A stretch of 64,000 nt of DNA from the NCBI GenBank assembly GCA_963978545.1, contig OZ021724.1, positions 33,126,433 through 33,190,432 on the forward strand, in the 5' to 3' direction. Below are positions 1 through 11,700 of this stretch, piece by piece. A program made the position numbers and the translations under genes. Source of the DNA: Linyphia triangularis (lineage: Eukaryota; Arthropoda; Arachnida; Araneae; Linyphiidae). A model generated the notes under the pieces. It ran no database searches, was not told where the DNA came from, and worked only from the letters and a program-made list of their open reading frames with translations. How positions within the stretch are numbered: the first letter of the stretch is position 1; every line of letters begins with the position of its first letter.

Positions 1-316
1 GAAACAGGCCTTTAGTACTTTTAAATGTTTATTGGAATGAGAGGACATATACTAAATGGTTATAGAAAAAAAAAAGCTTTAGGAACATATTACAACTTCT
101 TAAGAATTAAATCAAGAAAAATAAAAAAATCTTCGGAATTACAGTGAACGGTAATCACGTTTGGTGTTGAAAACTGGCTTGAGGTTTCGTGATTCCACGC
201 TATTTCTTTTTAACCCATCTCTTCTGTATGATCCGCTTACAGCAGAAAAGGCTTCTGTGACTATTCGTTCTGTAACTTGAGTACAATAGGGATACCCCTT
301 GATAGTATAGGTAATA
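1..316. other. AT-rich stretch without recognised gene
   Basis: I see no coding frame, RNA or repeat boundary here. It may be the downstream flank of the minus-strand pseudogene that follows. Confidence 0.4.
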
Positions 317-1000
317 CTATAGTATTGCCGTAGAAATGATTGCTGGGTTTACTATTGCTCCTGAAATCATGTCATCACTAAATCGTTCTGTCACATTCTC
401 CCACGTAATAAAGTTCACATAATCTGTCACACAAGGGTCAAAAGTTGGTATGTTTAAGATACGGATATTAATCGCTAAAAGGGTTTGGGTTGCAGCAGAC
501 CTTTTGACTTTGCGCAAATTCAAAATTCTTTGGAGGACCAATTCCTTTGTGTTATTTTTGTCGTCAGCTAGCATTGATATCAGGATATTTTCAGGAGAGC
601 CCAAACCCCCGTTTCAAAAATTACTGGATCAATGACTTTCTTCAAATCAATTGAGAAATAACGCGATAGAAAGATTGATTAATACAGATGCTCTGCACCA
701 TAGATTACCATTGTTTCGTTTTGATCTTGAATCACATAGGTGCCTAGATTTTTACGATGAACGTAATTAATGTCAATAAAGCTTTGGTTGGACTTCTTCT
801 AAGCCAAATAGAACATGAGAATTCTGTTGGGGGTTGTAAACCACCTTGAGTGACGAATCTTTCCAGAGTTTCTTTTCAACAGCCCTTCGCTGCTTTGTCC
901 GCAGTGACGGCTTCACAAATTTCCATTAAGCACAGTTGATCAGTACTTAGGTCTTTCTTGTTAGTCAGTTCGCATAGGTTGGGTTTACGTAAATGAAACT
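317..1000 (-). pseudogene. Broken copy of a repetitive transposon-like protein (C-terminal part)
   Basis: Read on the minus strand, this stretch keeps protein-like sequence in at least two frames. Near 860-965 there is a segment reading KKDLSTDQLCLMEICEAVT. Near 600-650 a segment reads KKVIDPVIFETG, then a frameshift leads into the longest open stretch (317-604), which contains SPENILISMLADD and, near its end, TDYVNFITWENVTE. From memory, these segments resemble a large family of uncharacterised, multi-copy proteins in arthropod and cnidarian genomes that behaves like a mobile-element gene; I cannot name the superfamily. The frameshifts and an in-frame stop around 885 show it is not functional. 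A second remnant, covering the earlier part of the same protein, lies at 29280-30120. The reading frame is seen directly; the family assignment is recall and should be checked. Confidence 0.5.
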
Positions 1001-1180
1001 ACAGGTAGTATCTCGTATACGGTCACTCTTTGTCTTGTAACTGGCACACAAACCATTGTAGTGAACGCTTCAGAATCAGTTCCATATTTCGTGTAACACC
1101 TTCTTTGATACCTGTGTTGACAGACTACCTATTATCGCAACCAACATTGTTGTACCTATGTCATTGTCGACGCATGACCT

Positions 1181-1258
1181 AGCCGACCAAACGGTATAGT
1201 GGTTAGTATGCTAGCTTCTAGAGCGCGAAGTTGCGGGTACGAGTCCCGTGTAAGGCAT
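1181..1258 (+). repeat. tRNA-like sequence (SINE head or tRNA pseudogene)
   Basis: The stretch has an A-box-like TAGTGGTTAGTATG and a B-box-like GGTACGAGTCCC, spaced as in a tRNA. The T arm pairs (GCGGG with CCCGT, one wobble). The acceptor arms (GACCAAA and GTAAGGC) do not pair and the anticodon stem is poor (CTAGC with GCGCG), so it is unlikely to be a working tRNA. The D-arm sequence resembles tRNA-Asp/Gly/Glu. It could be the 5' head of a tRNA-derived SINE whose body I cannot delimit. Confidence 0.5.
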
Positions 1259-1260
1259 GG

Positions 1261-2880
1261 GTATTTGTAAATGTATGTTAGCTTGTCAAATGACGAATGT
1301 TTCGGCGCATTATAGCCCATGTGTTGCTGACGGCGCCAGATAATCTGAAAACAACCAAGTCGACGCACAAAACTTACTATGTGCTTTCCTTGAGATAGCT
1401 TTCCGTTAATTTTCTAGCTTTGAAAGCGCAATATTTGTCGTAGTATGAACTTATTTTTCTCAAAATGCTGCAGTGGTCATTTATTGGTATTAAAGCTCGT
1501 TTCCAGGTCTCTCCTAACTTACTTGCAACTTATTGACACGCGGGGAAAAGAGTATTTAAATACACTGTACTTTGCTTCTCTTTTTGAATGCCAATATACG
1601 CACCTTATTACGTTTTTCGTATGTAGGAAGCATAATCGTAGGCATATTACAGCCTAACCCAAATATAGGACAAGTCATATCTTTTCTTAACAACGCCACA
1701 GTACAGTATTAGTCCAAGTACACAAACAAACAAATGTTACATAATAAAATTGTAATTTAATTTACTCTACAAGAACAGCTCTCACCGATTAGGCGTCAAA
1801 TCCCGTAAGCAGCTGACAGCTGCACTATAGGGTTGTAGGGCTGATTCAACGGTGATATGGGGGGGGAGGGAGGAGTTGGGTCAAAAAAGGTTTAAATGTA
1901 CATTGTACTACTAATTATTCAGTAATCATCACTTTTTTAGGATTTATATTGTAAAAAACAATTATTTTTAGTGTAAAATCATTTAACGAAAATTAGGACT
2001 TTTTTCATTTTTTTCGAAAATTCAACCCCTTTGTGGATGTGCAAAATTTTTAAATAAATTTTTTTATTATTTTTTCCCTAATCTCTATATCATAGAACAT
2101 CTTTTCCCCATAGATAGGTTTTGATTAATAATAATTTTTTTTTCTCCATAGAAGAACGATCCACCCTACTGCCCAGCTTCTAAATGGCAGATAAGTCGCC
2201 ACTTCACTGATTTGTCCAAATGATACTTTGAAACCATAACAAAACGAATTAAGTCCATACACTCTGAAATCAAACTCTGTTGCAGAAATTCACTCAAATC
2301 TTCACTTTGCGCAAAGCACTTGATTCAACGTCGAATGACGTAAGCCTAAATTTGCATTTAAAAAATCGGTAAAATTGGCGTTTGATTACTTTTGACTGGA
2401 TAATGCTAATTAGGCTAATTTTTCACACATTCTCTGCAAACATGAATCGCATTGATTGAGTATTTCATTGAATATCGTTATTTTGGGATATGTAAAGATA
2501 AATTTGGACATGAGTGTAGAAAGTTTCGCCATTTCTACACAAATGCACTGATAAATAAGCCAGAAACGCATTGGAATCATGTCTTCTTTGAAGATAAAAA
2601 CAAAAGTAAAATTTTTGGTTTCAAGGAGTGCACAATTGGATAGAGAAGAAAAAAATTATGAGCCTAATTGTAAGAACTTAGTTAGAATTGTAAAGCATGG
2701 CAACGGAAGTGTCCTTGTCCTATGATGTTGAAGTGTCCTATGGGTGCTTGTCAGCATTAGGACTTGATAAATTGGTGTTTAATGACGAAATAATGAATCA
2801 AGAATTTTATTTGAATATTTTGAATGATAAATAAAATTTGTCAGCCTAAAATTTGGGTATTACAAATAACCATTTTTATT
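1261..2880. other. Unassigned intergenic sequence
   Basis: AT-rich DNA with a G tract near 1859-1869 and long T/A runs. The open stretch at 2452-2643 (plus, about 63 codons, starting at a TTG) has no recognised motif and is probably chance. Nothing else is supported. Confidence 0.4.
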
Positions 2881-3640
2881 TAGGAACGCGGTAGTGTTCC
2901 GCCGCCAAGACCGATAACAAAGCGGGAGACATGCAAGTGCATATTATGTTGACAGAGCTTAGGCTCGTTTTTGACCTCTCACAGCTCAGCTTCTATTATA
3001 GATAGAACCCTGGTTTTTTTGCCCCCCCCCCCCCCCGAGTAGACGAAAAATAACAACATAATTGTTAACATTGAACAAGGGAACATGGTAAAAAAAAAAT
3101 CCTTTGAAAATCGCCGAAGTCACCGAAATTTTGAAATTCTGATTCTGACCAAAACTTTAGCCAGGGCTACAGTCAAAACTATTTAATCAATTTTGACCAA
3201 TTTTTTTTTATTCTTCTCAGCTTAATTAGAGGATGCGCCTTTTGTATGTTTTAATGGGTAAGAAAGTCTGTATCCCCTGAAAATGATCCCGATGCTTGGG
3301 AATTTTAGCCTGGCATACAACTTAAACGCTTTAATATATTCAGACCATTATTTTTTTATTCCTCTCAGATTGATTAGAAGAAGTGCCTTTTATATGAATT
3401 AATGCGTAAGAGAGTCTCTGTACCCCCCCCCCCCTGAAATGATCCCGGAAATTGGGAATTTTAGCCCGGATAATGATTAATTAAGACAGGTCAATGGATT
3501 TCGGATATTCATCTTTTGCTCAATTGAAGAAGTGACTTTGATACTTTAAGTTGAACTATTTAAACAGTGTAATTAGAAAAAAGTAAAAATTACTTTTTGC
3601 TTATTACCGAAAAACATATTGCAAATTTCGTAATTATGGC

Positions 3641-3671
<31 letters not shown>

Positions 3672-4466
3672 CTTGTCAATGTAACATAATTATTACCAAA
3701 AATATCACGATACTGGCAATTTTCTTTTTAAAGTATTGTAAATAAGAAAACAAAGATAGTAAATTACACTGATCCATGTCAAACTTAAATGCGGTGATCA
3801 GTATTAAAGTGTAATTGAAAGTTTGGTAATGTTCTACACTCTTAGTCTTTGAATTTTTCTGATCAAGTGTGATGTTATTGCGCATTAAATATGTTGTGTG
3901 GAGATTACTCAAAGAGACATCAACGTGCTAAGATTATTTTGTCGTATTTGGCGATGGTTAAAACAAAACCGAATTTATGTGAATAAAATGCAATCAAGCA
4001 GTTTGGGGAAAAAAAGAATATTTTGACTTAATATGTGAGTAACTGAAAACCTTGGCAAATTTTTATTGGATGCTCATTTAATGAGAAAGATTAATGGAAA
4101 TCAGGGCTCGGCTGCATTAAGTTTGCAAACTCTACAAAAAGAATTGATATCTTCCCCCCCCCCCCCAAAAAAAAAAAAAAAAAACTAGACGTCGTAAAAA
4201 AAATAAAACCAAGTCAGCCAGAAAAAGTTATGAAATCTAATGTTTGATATCTTCCCCCCCCCCCCCAAAAAAAAAAAAAACTAGACGTTGTAAAAAAAAA
4301 AAAAACCAAGTCAGCCAGAAAAAGTTATGAAATCTAATGTTTGCCACCAAGCGGCCGCGTCAAGTTTCTTTGGGGTACCTGTACACAATGTACGAATGGG
4401 GTTCTTGTACATAGGCAATTAGTACTTGCCAGGCAAGAGTTTTTATAAAATTAATCTCAATTCAGT
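2881..4466 (+). repeat. Dispersed repeat R1, copy A (about 1.6 kb)
   Basis: It begins TAGGAACGCGGTAGTGTTCC and ends TTAATCTCAATTCAGT. The same start and end occur at 44017-45596 with almost the same total length (1586 and 1580 bp). The outer parts align well (2881-3530 with 44017-44670; 4140-4466 with 45371-45596). The middle parts differ and carry long T tracts. The 5' part contains two reiterations of a block with TTTTGTATG...GGTCTGTACC followed by a C tract and GGGAATTTTAGCC. No coding frame survives; the class of element is unknown. Confidence 0.7.
4146..4343 (+). repeat. Tandem duplication inside R1 (100-bp unit, two copies)
   Basis: Two head-to-tail copies, each starting GATATCTTCCCC, running through a C tract and an A tract, then CTAGACGTYGTAAAA and ending in GAAATCTAATGTTTG. 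R1 copy B has only one such unit, so the duplication happened in copy A or was lost from B. The paired C and A homopolymers suggest slippage. Confidence 0.8.
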
Positions 4467-4585
4467 TTTAGAATATGAGGAATGATAACGTAAAAAATGT
4501 GAATTAAATAAATCTTTCACCTTTTTTTTAAATATCACAGGATTAAGTATCATTTTGCATTTCCATTACTGTTTCACCTCACAAA

Positions 4586-5708
4586 TCTATATATATAATT
4601 CTCTTGCTTGCCGCCCAAATTCGGCTGTATTTCTGTGGGCAGAGTGGCAACGACTTCAAACATTCAATCGCAAATCTTTTAAATGTACTTTATGCACGAA
4701 TTTCCAAATTCAGCAATCCAGCCAATCACAATATATCTTTTGAAATTTGCCTAATACATCTGGCAACAGTCAACAATATGGATTCGCTATATTTTGTTTT
4801 TCTTATTACAGATACGTATTATTGCCTATTTAAAACGTATTAATTTAATATTTTCGATGATGCTATAATAAATAGATGTAAGATGTGTACATTTCTTTTG
4901 GATTACAATTCCGGATAAAATAGACTTTTCGGAGAAATTATCTGTTGCAGCATGTTCCGGTTGGTTGGTTGATTTGAGCTTTACTGGTGCTAAAGTAACT
5001 TGAAGGCTATCGAGCCGTGAGCATGTTCCGGATGCTGTGGAGTGTGGATAATACAATTTCGACTGCAAAACTTTTTTTCTTATATAATTAAAACAAGCTA
5101 TATTTGTTTAGATTCTTCAAATAACCACAACATATTTATGCGAACGTTTTCCGGATATATGCTGATAAAAACTGAGCACGGATTTTGCTTTAAGAATTAT
5201 ATGCTAAAAATTCACAGAACAATGAATAATTGCAGCATTCCGGATAAACCGTGATAAAAAAAAATTAAAAAAAACTTTTTATAGGAATATATTTATTCAG
5301 TTTATGATTTACTGTACGGTGCTCCTTGGCGACTTTTAAAAAAAGTTGCCAAATTGAAAATTATGTCAAAAGACTGTGTCCCCAAATACAAAATATTGTC
5401 AAAACGCCGTGTTGCCAAATCCAAACTAGGGTTGCCATAAAACCAAGTAGACGAGTTGTCACATTTGCCACCAAATCGTCAATTTCAAAAAAGGCGCCAA
5501 GTGGCACCGTTTCAATTTCAGGGCAAAATATCACTTTTCTCGGATTTTCTTGATTATGTAGCTAAAATAGCTTTTTGCTGGGGCATATTTTAAATGCCTC
5601 ACTTTAAAGCGAGCGAAGCGAGCATGGTTCACTTCGCTAACCAAAGGGGAATGCATAGCAATCCAGGGGGTTGGCGAGCGTTAGCGAGCAGGGGCGTGAG
5701 CCCCCTAG
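4586..5708 (+). mobile_element. Non-autonomous Helitron, copy 1
   Basis: The 5' end is TCTATATATATAATTCTCTT, immediately after an A. The 3' end is a GC-rich hairpin (GGGGC-GTGA-GCCCC) followed by CTAG and then a T. A TC start, a hairpin about 10 bp from a CTRR end, insertion between A and T, and no terminal inverted repeats or duplication are the diagnostic features of Helitrons. No Rep/helicase coding sequence is present, so it is non-autonomous (1123 bp). Inside, a TTGCCAAAT-like motif recurs irregularly between about 5330 and 5520. Open frames of 60-80 codons within it are not genes. A sibling copy lies at 6935-8184. Confidence 0.85.
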
Positions 5709-5718
5709 TCAAGATATA

Positions 5719-5910
5719 AAGCTTGGCGTCCACTATAGTTGAGCAGTGCAGAGCGGAGTGAACTAGAGCCAAATTACAAGGCTGCCAACGTCTACTGTAG
5801 CACGAGGCTCGTGCTACAATGGACGTTGACAGACTTGTAATTTGGCTCTAATCCACTCCGCTCTGCTCTGCTCTGCTCTGCACTGCTCAACTATAGTGGA
5901 CGCCAAGCTT
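5719..5910. repeat. 192-bp near-perfect hairpin (foldback MITE)
   Basis: The sequence reads AAGCTTGGCGTCCACTATAG inward from the left and is matched by its reverse complement ending CGCCAAGCTT at the right. The arms meet at TGTAGCACGAGGCTCGTGCT, so nearly the whole unit is stem. The right arm carries extra CTCTG repeats (near 5862-5880) absent from the left. It sits 10 bp after the Helitron end. It is probably a foldback or short MITE; no convincing target-site duplication is visible. Confidence 0.8.
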
Positions 5911-5984
5911 AATAGTCCAACTATGTTGTAAATCGTCTCTCACACTCAAGCAAGATTTAAACTAATATAACCCATAAACACAAA

Positions 5985-6660
5985 GTTTTTAATACAAATC
6001 CTTTTATGCATTGCCAATTTTCATAAGAAATAGCAACTTCTTGAGCTCACATCGAGTTTTCAGTGTTTGACCACTAATAACAAAAACTTTTTTGTCCCCA
6101 AACTTGATTGAATACATCGTCATCTACAATGAGTCTATTTACCAAGATTCAACTGGATTGGAAAACGAAAAGTGAGTTAATTGGCCTTCCACAGATTTTG
6201 CTTTGTCAACCTTAATAGGGGAAGGTTTCAGTAATTATACTTCGCCAAATTGAACATGTTTGAAATATGTTTGGTATCTGGATAGTAGAACATGAGAAAA
6301 AGCTGAAAAGTCTGACGTAAGGCAATAGAAACACATATCTTTCATTTATTTGGATTTAAACAATTTTGGTAACAGGAAAGAGTTTCAGCAGTGATCGGTT
6401 AAAGGAGATTTATTATAGCATTCAGAAGCGATTATAGAAGCGTGTGTTAAAGCGACCTTTTAGTAGTCCCCCAAAATTTGATAGAATGCATTTTCATAGA
6501 CATCGAATCTATCTGCATAGTTTCAGCTCAATTGGATTACGGTACATGGGTAAAAATAGGCTTCCGCAGATTTGCCCGGCAGCGGCAAACATACATATTA
6601 CAAACCCATCCATCTAGCCAACTAACCACTCACCCACCTACACACCCGAAACCGAAGTTA
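5985..6660 (+). repeat. Dispersed repeat R3, copy
   Basis: Shared landmarks are ATGCATTGCCAATTTTCATA, a segment CTTGATTGAATACATCGTCA, and TTTCAGCTCAATTGGATTAC. Related copies occur at 46170-46460, 56975-57790, on the minus strand around 48100-48248 plus 49795-49990, and as a fragment near 39240-39330. Inside, the block GAATGCATT..TCATCGACAACGAATCTATCTG..AAGTTTCAGCTCGATTGG recurs. No coding capacity. Class unknown. Confidence 0.65.
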
Positions 6661-6934
6661 ATATAAAGGATTTAAAAACTATACTTCAGTGTTAAAAATG
6701 TTGCCATATCCATGATGCATCATTAGATTTAAGGGAATGTAAAAAAACCAAGGGGCCAACCAATTTTTTTCATCACTGCATAAGTTGGATATTTCTGTTA
6801 GCCATGGAATGTAGAATTTAATGCAATCAAAACTCCTCAAAACAAGTTGTATAAATTTTTTTTTTTTTCATACTAAAAAAATATGTCAACGGACATGATT
6901 TGTCATGTCAGCGGACTTTCACAATCTCAGGGTA

Positions 6935-8183
6935 TCTATATATATAATTCTCTTACGTGCCGCCTAAATTCGGCTGTATTTCTGTTAGCAGAATGGCAAC
7001 GACTTGAAACATCCAATCACAAATCTTCTAAATGTATTTTATGCACGAATTTCCAAATTCAGCCAATCACAATATATCTTTCGAAATTTGATTAATACAA
7101 CTGGCAACAGAAAACAACTGGATTCGTAATATTTTGTTATTCTTATTACAGTCTACAGAAACAAATTATTGGGCTCCCGATAGACTAGGCGGTAGAGTAT
7201 CGATCTCGTAACCGGAGGGTTGCGGGTTCTGTCCTCGGTTCGCTAAATATCGGTGTGTACCTAATGGGGGCTGGTGCACATTAAATCTGTCGTGGCCTCA
7301 ATGTCCTCTCGTTGGTGTGGTGGGGTCGGAGAGAGGGGTTTACACTAGAAGATTTCGATCTCGTATTCTTCTAGATGCTCAAAATTACGAGACGTATTTG
7401 GCTGTGTTAAGCACTTTATAAGTGGCAGAAATAGACAGTCGGTGGTTTCAAAACAAAACAAAACAAATTATTGCCTATTTAAAACGTATTGATTTAATAT
7501 TTATAATGATGCAAGATATAGGTACATTTCTTTTGGATTAGAATTCCGGGAACTCTCTTTCTTATACAATTAAAACAAGCCAGATTTGTTTGGATTCGGT
7601 AAATAACCGCAACATATTTATTATGAACGTTTTCCAGATACGTGGCTATAAAAACTGAGCACGGAATTTCCTTTAAGAATATTAAGGTTTCCATGCTCAC
7701 ATTCACACCGATTGAATAAATACTTCAGCATTGAGGATAAACAATTTGACATACGATGTCGATGTCATTGAAGTCGATGAGAGACTTTAATTATTGTGAT
7801 GCTTTTTACAAAACCAGTCCATAAATTTAAATTGCTTTCTTAAATAACTTAAATATATGTACGAGAGTTTATTTTATTGTTGTCCAAAACATTCTGCTAT
7901 ATTGCCAAATTGTCCCTGCTTAACCCGTCTCTACATAAGTAGTAAGATAATGACTTCCAAAGTATCGTAGGTCATCATAAATAATCCAACGTTTTCGGTT
8001 TCATGGCATAACATCCCTTTCAAAGATTTTATTGATTATGCAGCTGAAATAGCTTTTTGCTAGGGCATATTTTAAATGCCTCACTTTGAAGCGAGCAAAG
8101 CGAGCCTGGTTCGCGTCCAGAACCAAGGGCATAGCAATCCAGGAGGTTGGCGAGCGTCAGCGAGCAGGAGGTGGAGCCCCCTA

Positions 8184-8184
<1 letters not shown>
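6935..8184 (+). mobile_element. Non-autonomous Helitron, copy 2
   Basis: It starts TCTATATATATAATTCTCTT after an A at 6934 and ends with the hairpin remnant GGAGGTGGAGCCCCCTAG, followed directly by TATATA. The body matches the copy at 4586-5708 in the first 200 bp, in the AAAACGTATTRATTTAATAT segment, and in the last 150 bp (AAATGCCTCACTTTRAAGCGAGC). A SINE at 7172-7460 interrupts it. The 3' end abuts a (TA)n tract, as expected for insertion between A and T. No Rep/helicase frame is present. Confidence 0.85.
7159..7473 (+). mobile_element. tRNA-derived SINE with 13-bp target-site duplication
   Basis: The insert 7172-7460 is flanked by identical AAACAAATTATTG copies at 7159-7171 and 7461-7473. 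The head is tRNA-like: TAGACTAGGCGGTAGAG (A box) and GGGTTGCGGGTTCTGTCC (B box, with one departure from GGTTCGAATCC). The tail ends in (AAAAC)n. The Helitron at 4586-5708 lacks it and reads straight across the site, which gives the empty allele. RNA polymerase III transcription and LINE-driven retroposition are inferred from the class. Confidence 0.88.

Positions 8185-8269
<85 letters not shown>
8185..8269. repeat. (TA)n microsatellite
   Basis: An uninterrupted TA array of about 42 units directly following the CTAG end of the second Helitron. Open frames of alternating I and Y here are artefacts. Confidence 0.97.
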
Positions 8270-8272
<3 letters not shown>

Positions 8273-9226
8273 AGACGTAAAGTATGTTAAGCAATGTTAT
8301 ACCTGTCTATAAAGCTTTTATGAGTAGTAGTTTCATTACTTCTTGTCGTAAGGTTGACGCGTCATGTCCATGGACAGCAGTTTTTAGTTCTTAAACATCC
8401 CACCAAGTGGCACAACAGGAACTGTGATATTGGAAAGAAGTCTAATGTAACCATTTTGGTTCTAGTACACATTGTGTATTCCATTTTTCAATACAAGAAT
8501 CATATTGTATAATTTATATGTGAAATAGCCAGGGGCATACTGAGACACAAAATCGGCCCGGTGATTTAAGATTTATGGCGGTCCAAATTTTCAATATAAT
8601 CATCAATCAAATTTTAATAATTATTGTTAATAAAAAATTAAAAAAAAAAAATTCCAATAATTAAGTAATTAATTTTCTTAATATAGTTTTATTCATTAAT
8701 TTAATAATACAATTGTTTTAATAATTATTAATTAATTTAATAATTTATATCAAATGTTCCCTGTCTGCTATTTATTGCTTCCTTGAGTGACCTTGTTTTT
8801 CATAAACCTTGGACAGTTTGTTACAAAAGCTAAAGCAAATAAATCTAAATTGCAAAATAAAGAATGTCCAGGTATATAACTAGTACGTTTATTAGAAAAT
8901 GATATCCGAATATATATCTAATCTTAAAATTTATAAATAAGAATAAAATAAGTAGAAATCTATGTATATAAAATAAAGAGAATGGTATGTCTCCTAGCTT
9001 TACAGAAAATGATTTCCAATCAGCGTAAATCTTTAAAATTTTAAACATAAATAATTTTGATCTTTTAATTATGCTTTTGAAAAACAAAATGTTAAAATTT
9101 AAATGAGTTTATTTAATTAATTTTTATAAATTTGCTTATAGTTTTTTAACAAAGTGACTTTCAATAGTTAGAGTTCTGAAATTTTCAACAATGTTAAAAT
9201 TTTAATGAGTTTTTTCAATTATTACT

Positions 9227-9308
9227 TTCAATTACCCATATGTTAACATAGAGTTTCAATTACCTATATGTTAACGTAGGGCTTCAATTAACCATATGTT
9301 AGCACATA
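9227..9308 (+). repeat. Short tandem repeat, about 33-bp unit, three copies
   Basis: The unit TTCAATTACCCATATGTTAA occurs three times with small changes (ACCTATATGTTAACG, AACCATATGTTAGCA). It lies inside the 8530-11692 element. Confidence 0.75.
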
Positions 9309-9409
9309 GTGTAGTGAAAATATTGCATTAGGTAAAAAAAAAATTATTTTCTTACATTTCTACACGTTTTGAAACGTGCTGAATCGAAAGAAAATTATAT
9401 AGGAAAAAT

Positions 9410-9590
9410 ATTTGTGTGTCTGTGGTCAGCATAAATTCCGAACGGATTGATCTATGATATTCACCTTTTTCTTTAGTAGGGTTAGTGATGATCATGGACC
9501 TTTAAAGTTTTATTAAAGTTTTCGTCAAAATAACGCATGCGTATAAGGTAGCTGCTATTAAAAACATATTTAAGACGGAGATGTTCAGAA
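9410..9590 (-). repeat. Dispersed repeat R4, minus-strand fragment
   Basis: On the minus strand it carries GGTAGCTRCTATTA-like sequence (plus: AAGGTAGCTGCTATT), CGCATGCG, AAAACTTTRATAAAACTTTA and a TGTGTCTGTGGTCAGCATAA block. These match the R4 copies at 22600-23010 and 23440-23880 in order. Confidence 0.6.
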
Positions 9591-10826
9591 AGAAGTTACT
9601 TTTTATTCCAACATTTTTCAGTACATTGCTGTTCTGAATCAGAAATTTTTCTTAAACATGATGCGGTTAAATTTTACAGTAAACATTTGAAATTTAATTT
9701 TTAAAAACGTTGTAAGAAACATTTATGAATATATAAAGAAATATTTCTTCAAGCTGTTAACCAAAAGTAAAATACATAAAATAATGTTGCGTTGGACGTG
9801 TTCTAAAGATTTAAAGCCAAAGCAGATCAAAACTCGCAGAAATTTATTCCAATATAACTCTTCACAGGTTTCTTTACAGCTCCAGAACTTCTCGATCTAG
9901 TAGACAGAATACAGCTCTTTTCACAATAATAGAGCACAAAACAGCAGTTAAAAATTTGACAACACAACTGCTCAATCGCCGCAAAAGACAATGCAATACA
10001 GTTCGCTTTAGAACTACTCAGTAATTCCAGTCAACTAATGGACTCAGCTAACAACTAACTCAGTGACTCAAAATCACTCAACTAACTCAGAATCACAACT
10101 AATTCAGTGATTCAAAATCAACTAACTCCATCACCCGCTCTGCTGAGCTTTTATAGGGGAGAAGAACATACGTGAAACTTCTAGAGATAGATATTTGGAG
10201 AACTTTCCAGATTGTAGTCGAAAAGTCCTATACATGTACATGGTGACCGAAAATGTCGCCAAATGGTCACCAAGTTTGGCGACATTTGGTGATTTCTCGC
10301 CAAATTTGGAGACAAAAATTAGTCGCTAAAACCGTCGCCAACTTGGCGAGATTGCCATTACCATAATGTTAAATGCCCTGCTCCATGTAAAACTCGCTTC
10401 CCAGAGTTACCTCTGTAAAACTCGTTATCAAACATCAATACCCATATTGCAGGGAAGCCAAGCTTAAGACGAACTATTGCACTGCCTTATGCAAAATGTA
10501 CATAAATTTTCCTATTTACAAAATTAACACTACGAAATATTTACAAATATACAAAAATTCGTAACAATAATTACTTAGTTCCCAATTTTTACAAATTTTT
10601 TAAAACTGTTGTTTGCTAATGACAAGCCACAGGATCTCCCACAAAGTGTTAAGATGGATAAACTCTTGTGTCTAAATATCCTCATATCCAAAATTTTTGG
10701 AAATTTTGGATAAAGGCGTAAAAAGTTTAAATACGTATGTCTTTAACACAGAAATCTCTTTCCTTGAACATGACCCTGTTTTTTTCCCTTTTTTTTTTCT
10801 TCTTTTTTTTTTCCCCCCTATGTAAT

Positions 10827-10827
<1 letters not shown>

Positions 10828-10867
<40 letters not shown>

Positions 10868-11012
10868 CGCCAACATGACTATTTTTCAAATATTAAAAAT
10901 ATAAAAACGAAAACTTTAAATTACACCAATCCATGACAAATTTAAATGCAGTGACGAGTATTAAATGTAACTGAAAGGTGTGCAATGTTCAACACCCCTT
11001 GTTTTTCGTTTT
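10828..11012 (+). repeat. Fragment of repeat R1 (middle part)
   Basis: After a long A tract, TTAAATTACACCAATCCATG and the following 80 bp match 3760-3850 of R1 copy A (TAAATTACACTGATCCATG). It is a truncated copy. Confidence 0.6.
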
Positions 11013-11224
11013 TTTTCTTTTCTTTACAAAGTGACTTCCAATAAGCATATAACTATGAAATTTCAAACATAAGTAGTTCTGAACTTTTATTTTGCTTTTC
11101 ACAAACGGAATGTTAATCTATTCTCGTAGGTTGTATTAATGTATTAAGTAGTATTAAAGTATTAAAGGAGAAAAGTCTTTTGTTTCTCGATTGTAGGGAG
11201 GGGCTGGGATTTCTAATAATAAGG

Positions 11225-11455
11225 GTTTATGTAGAAACTGAGCTTTTAGTGAGCGAAGCGAGCTTATTCTTGTGCAGCAATAAACAATGCTTGCGCCGCA
11301 ATAAACATTTTAATGAACCTTTCAGCGAGCATATGCTTGAGTTGCAATGAACCTTTCAGCCCGTGAAGTAAACTTGTACTTACGTACCAATGAACTTTTC
11401 AACGAGTGAAGCAAGCATGTGCTTGCGTACCAATGAACCTTACGGCGTCCCAACT
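11225..11455 (+). repeat. Imperfect tandem array, 50-60-bp unit
   Basis: About four units share TGCTTGCGYNNCAATRAAC followed by CTTTCAGCGAGC or CTTTTCAACGAGTG. The GAGCGAAGCGAGC motif also occurs near the Helitron 3' ends, suggesting a shared origin. Confidence 0.6.
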
Positions 11456-11700
11456 TGGGAAAAAAATCGAACGTTGAGAAGCGATGCTCAAGGGCAGAGA
11501 GCTCTGATGGCTGGCTAGTGTTAGGTATTTGAATTCATTGGGCTTTAAAAAAAAAAAACTTTAAGGAAAGCAACTACTTATATTGAAAAAAAATTTAAAG
11601 TATTAAAAAAAAATTCCGGATCAGTCCATTTTTCACAGACACTGACCGGCCCGGAGATTGCACCGGACAACCTTACGGCCAGTACACCCCTGGGAATAGG

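Larger units (their letters stand above)
8530..11692. mobile_element. hAT-like element, heavily rearranged
   Basis: The left end is CAGGGGCATACTG and the right end, read inward on the other strand, is CAGGGGTGTACTGG; both are followed within 40 bp by a CGGCCCGG/CCGGGCCGG block. The flanking 8-mers (GAAATAGC and GGAATAGG) match at six of eight positions, as for an old hAT duplication. The interior holds unrelated repeats (R4 fragment, R1 fragment, two tandem arrays) and no transposase, so the original element was probably inflated by later insertions. The two ends could instead belong to different copies. Confidence 0.55.
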
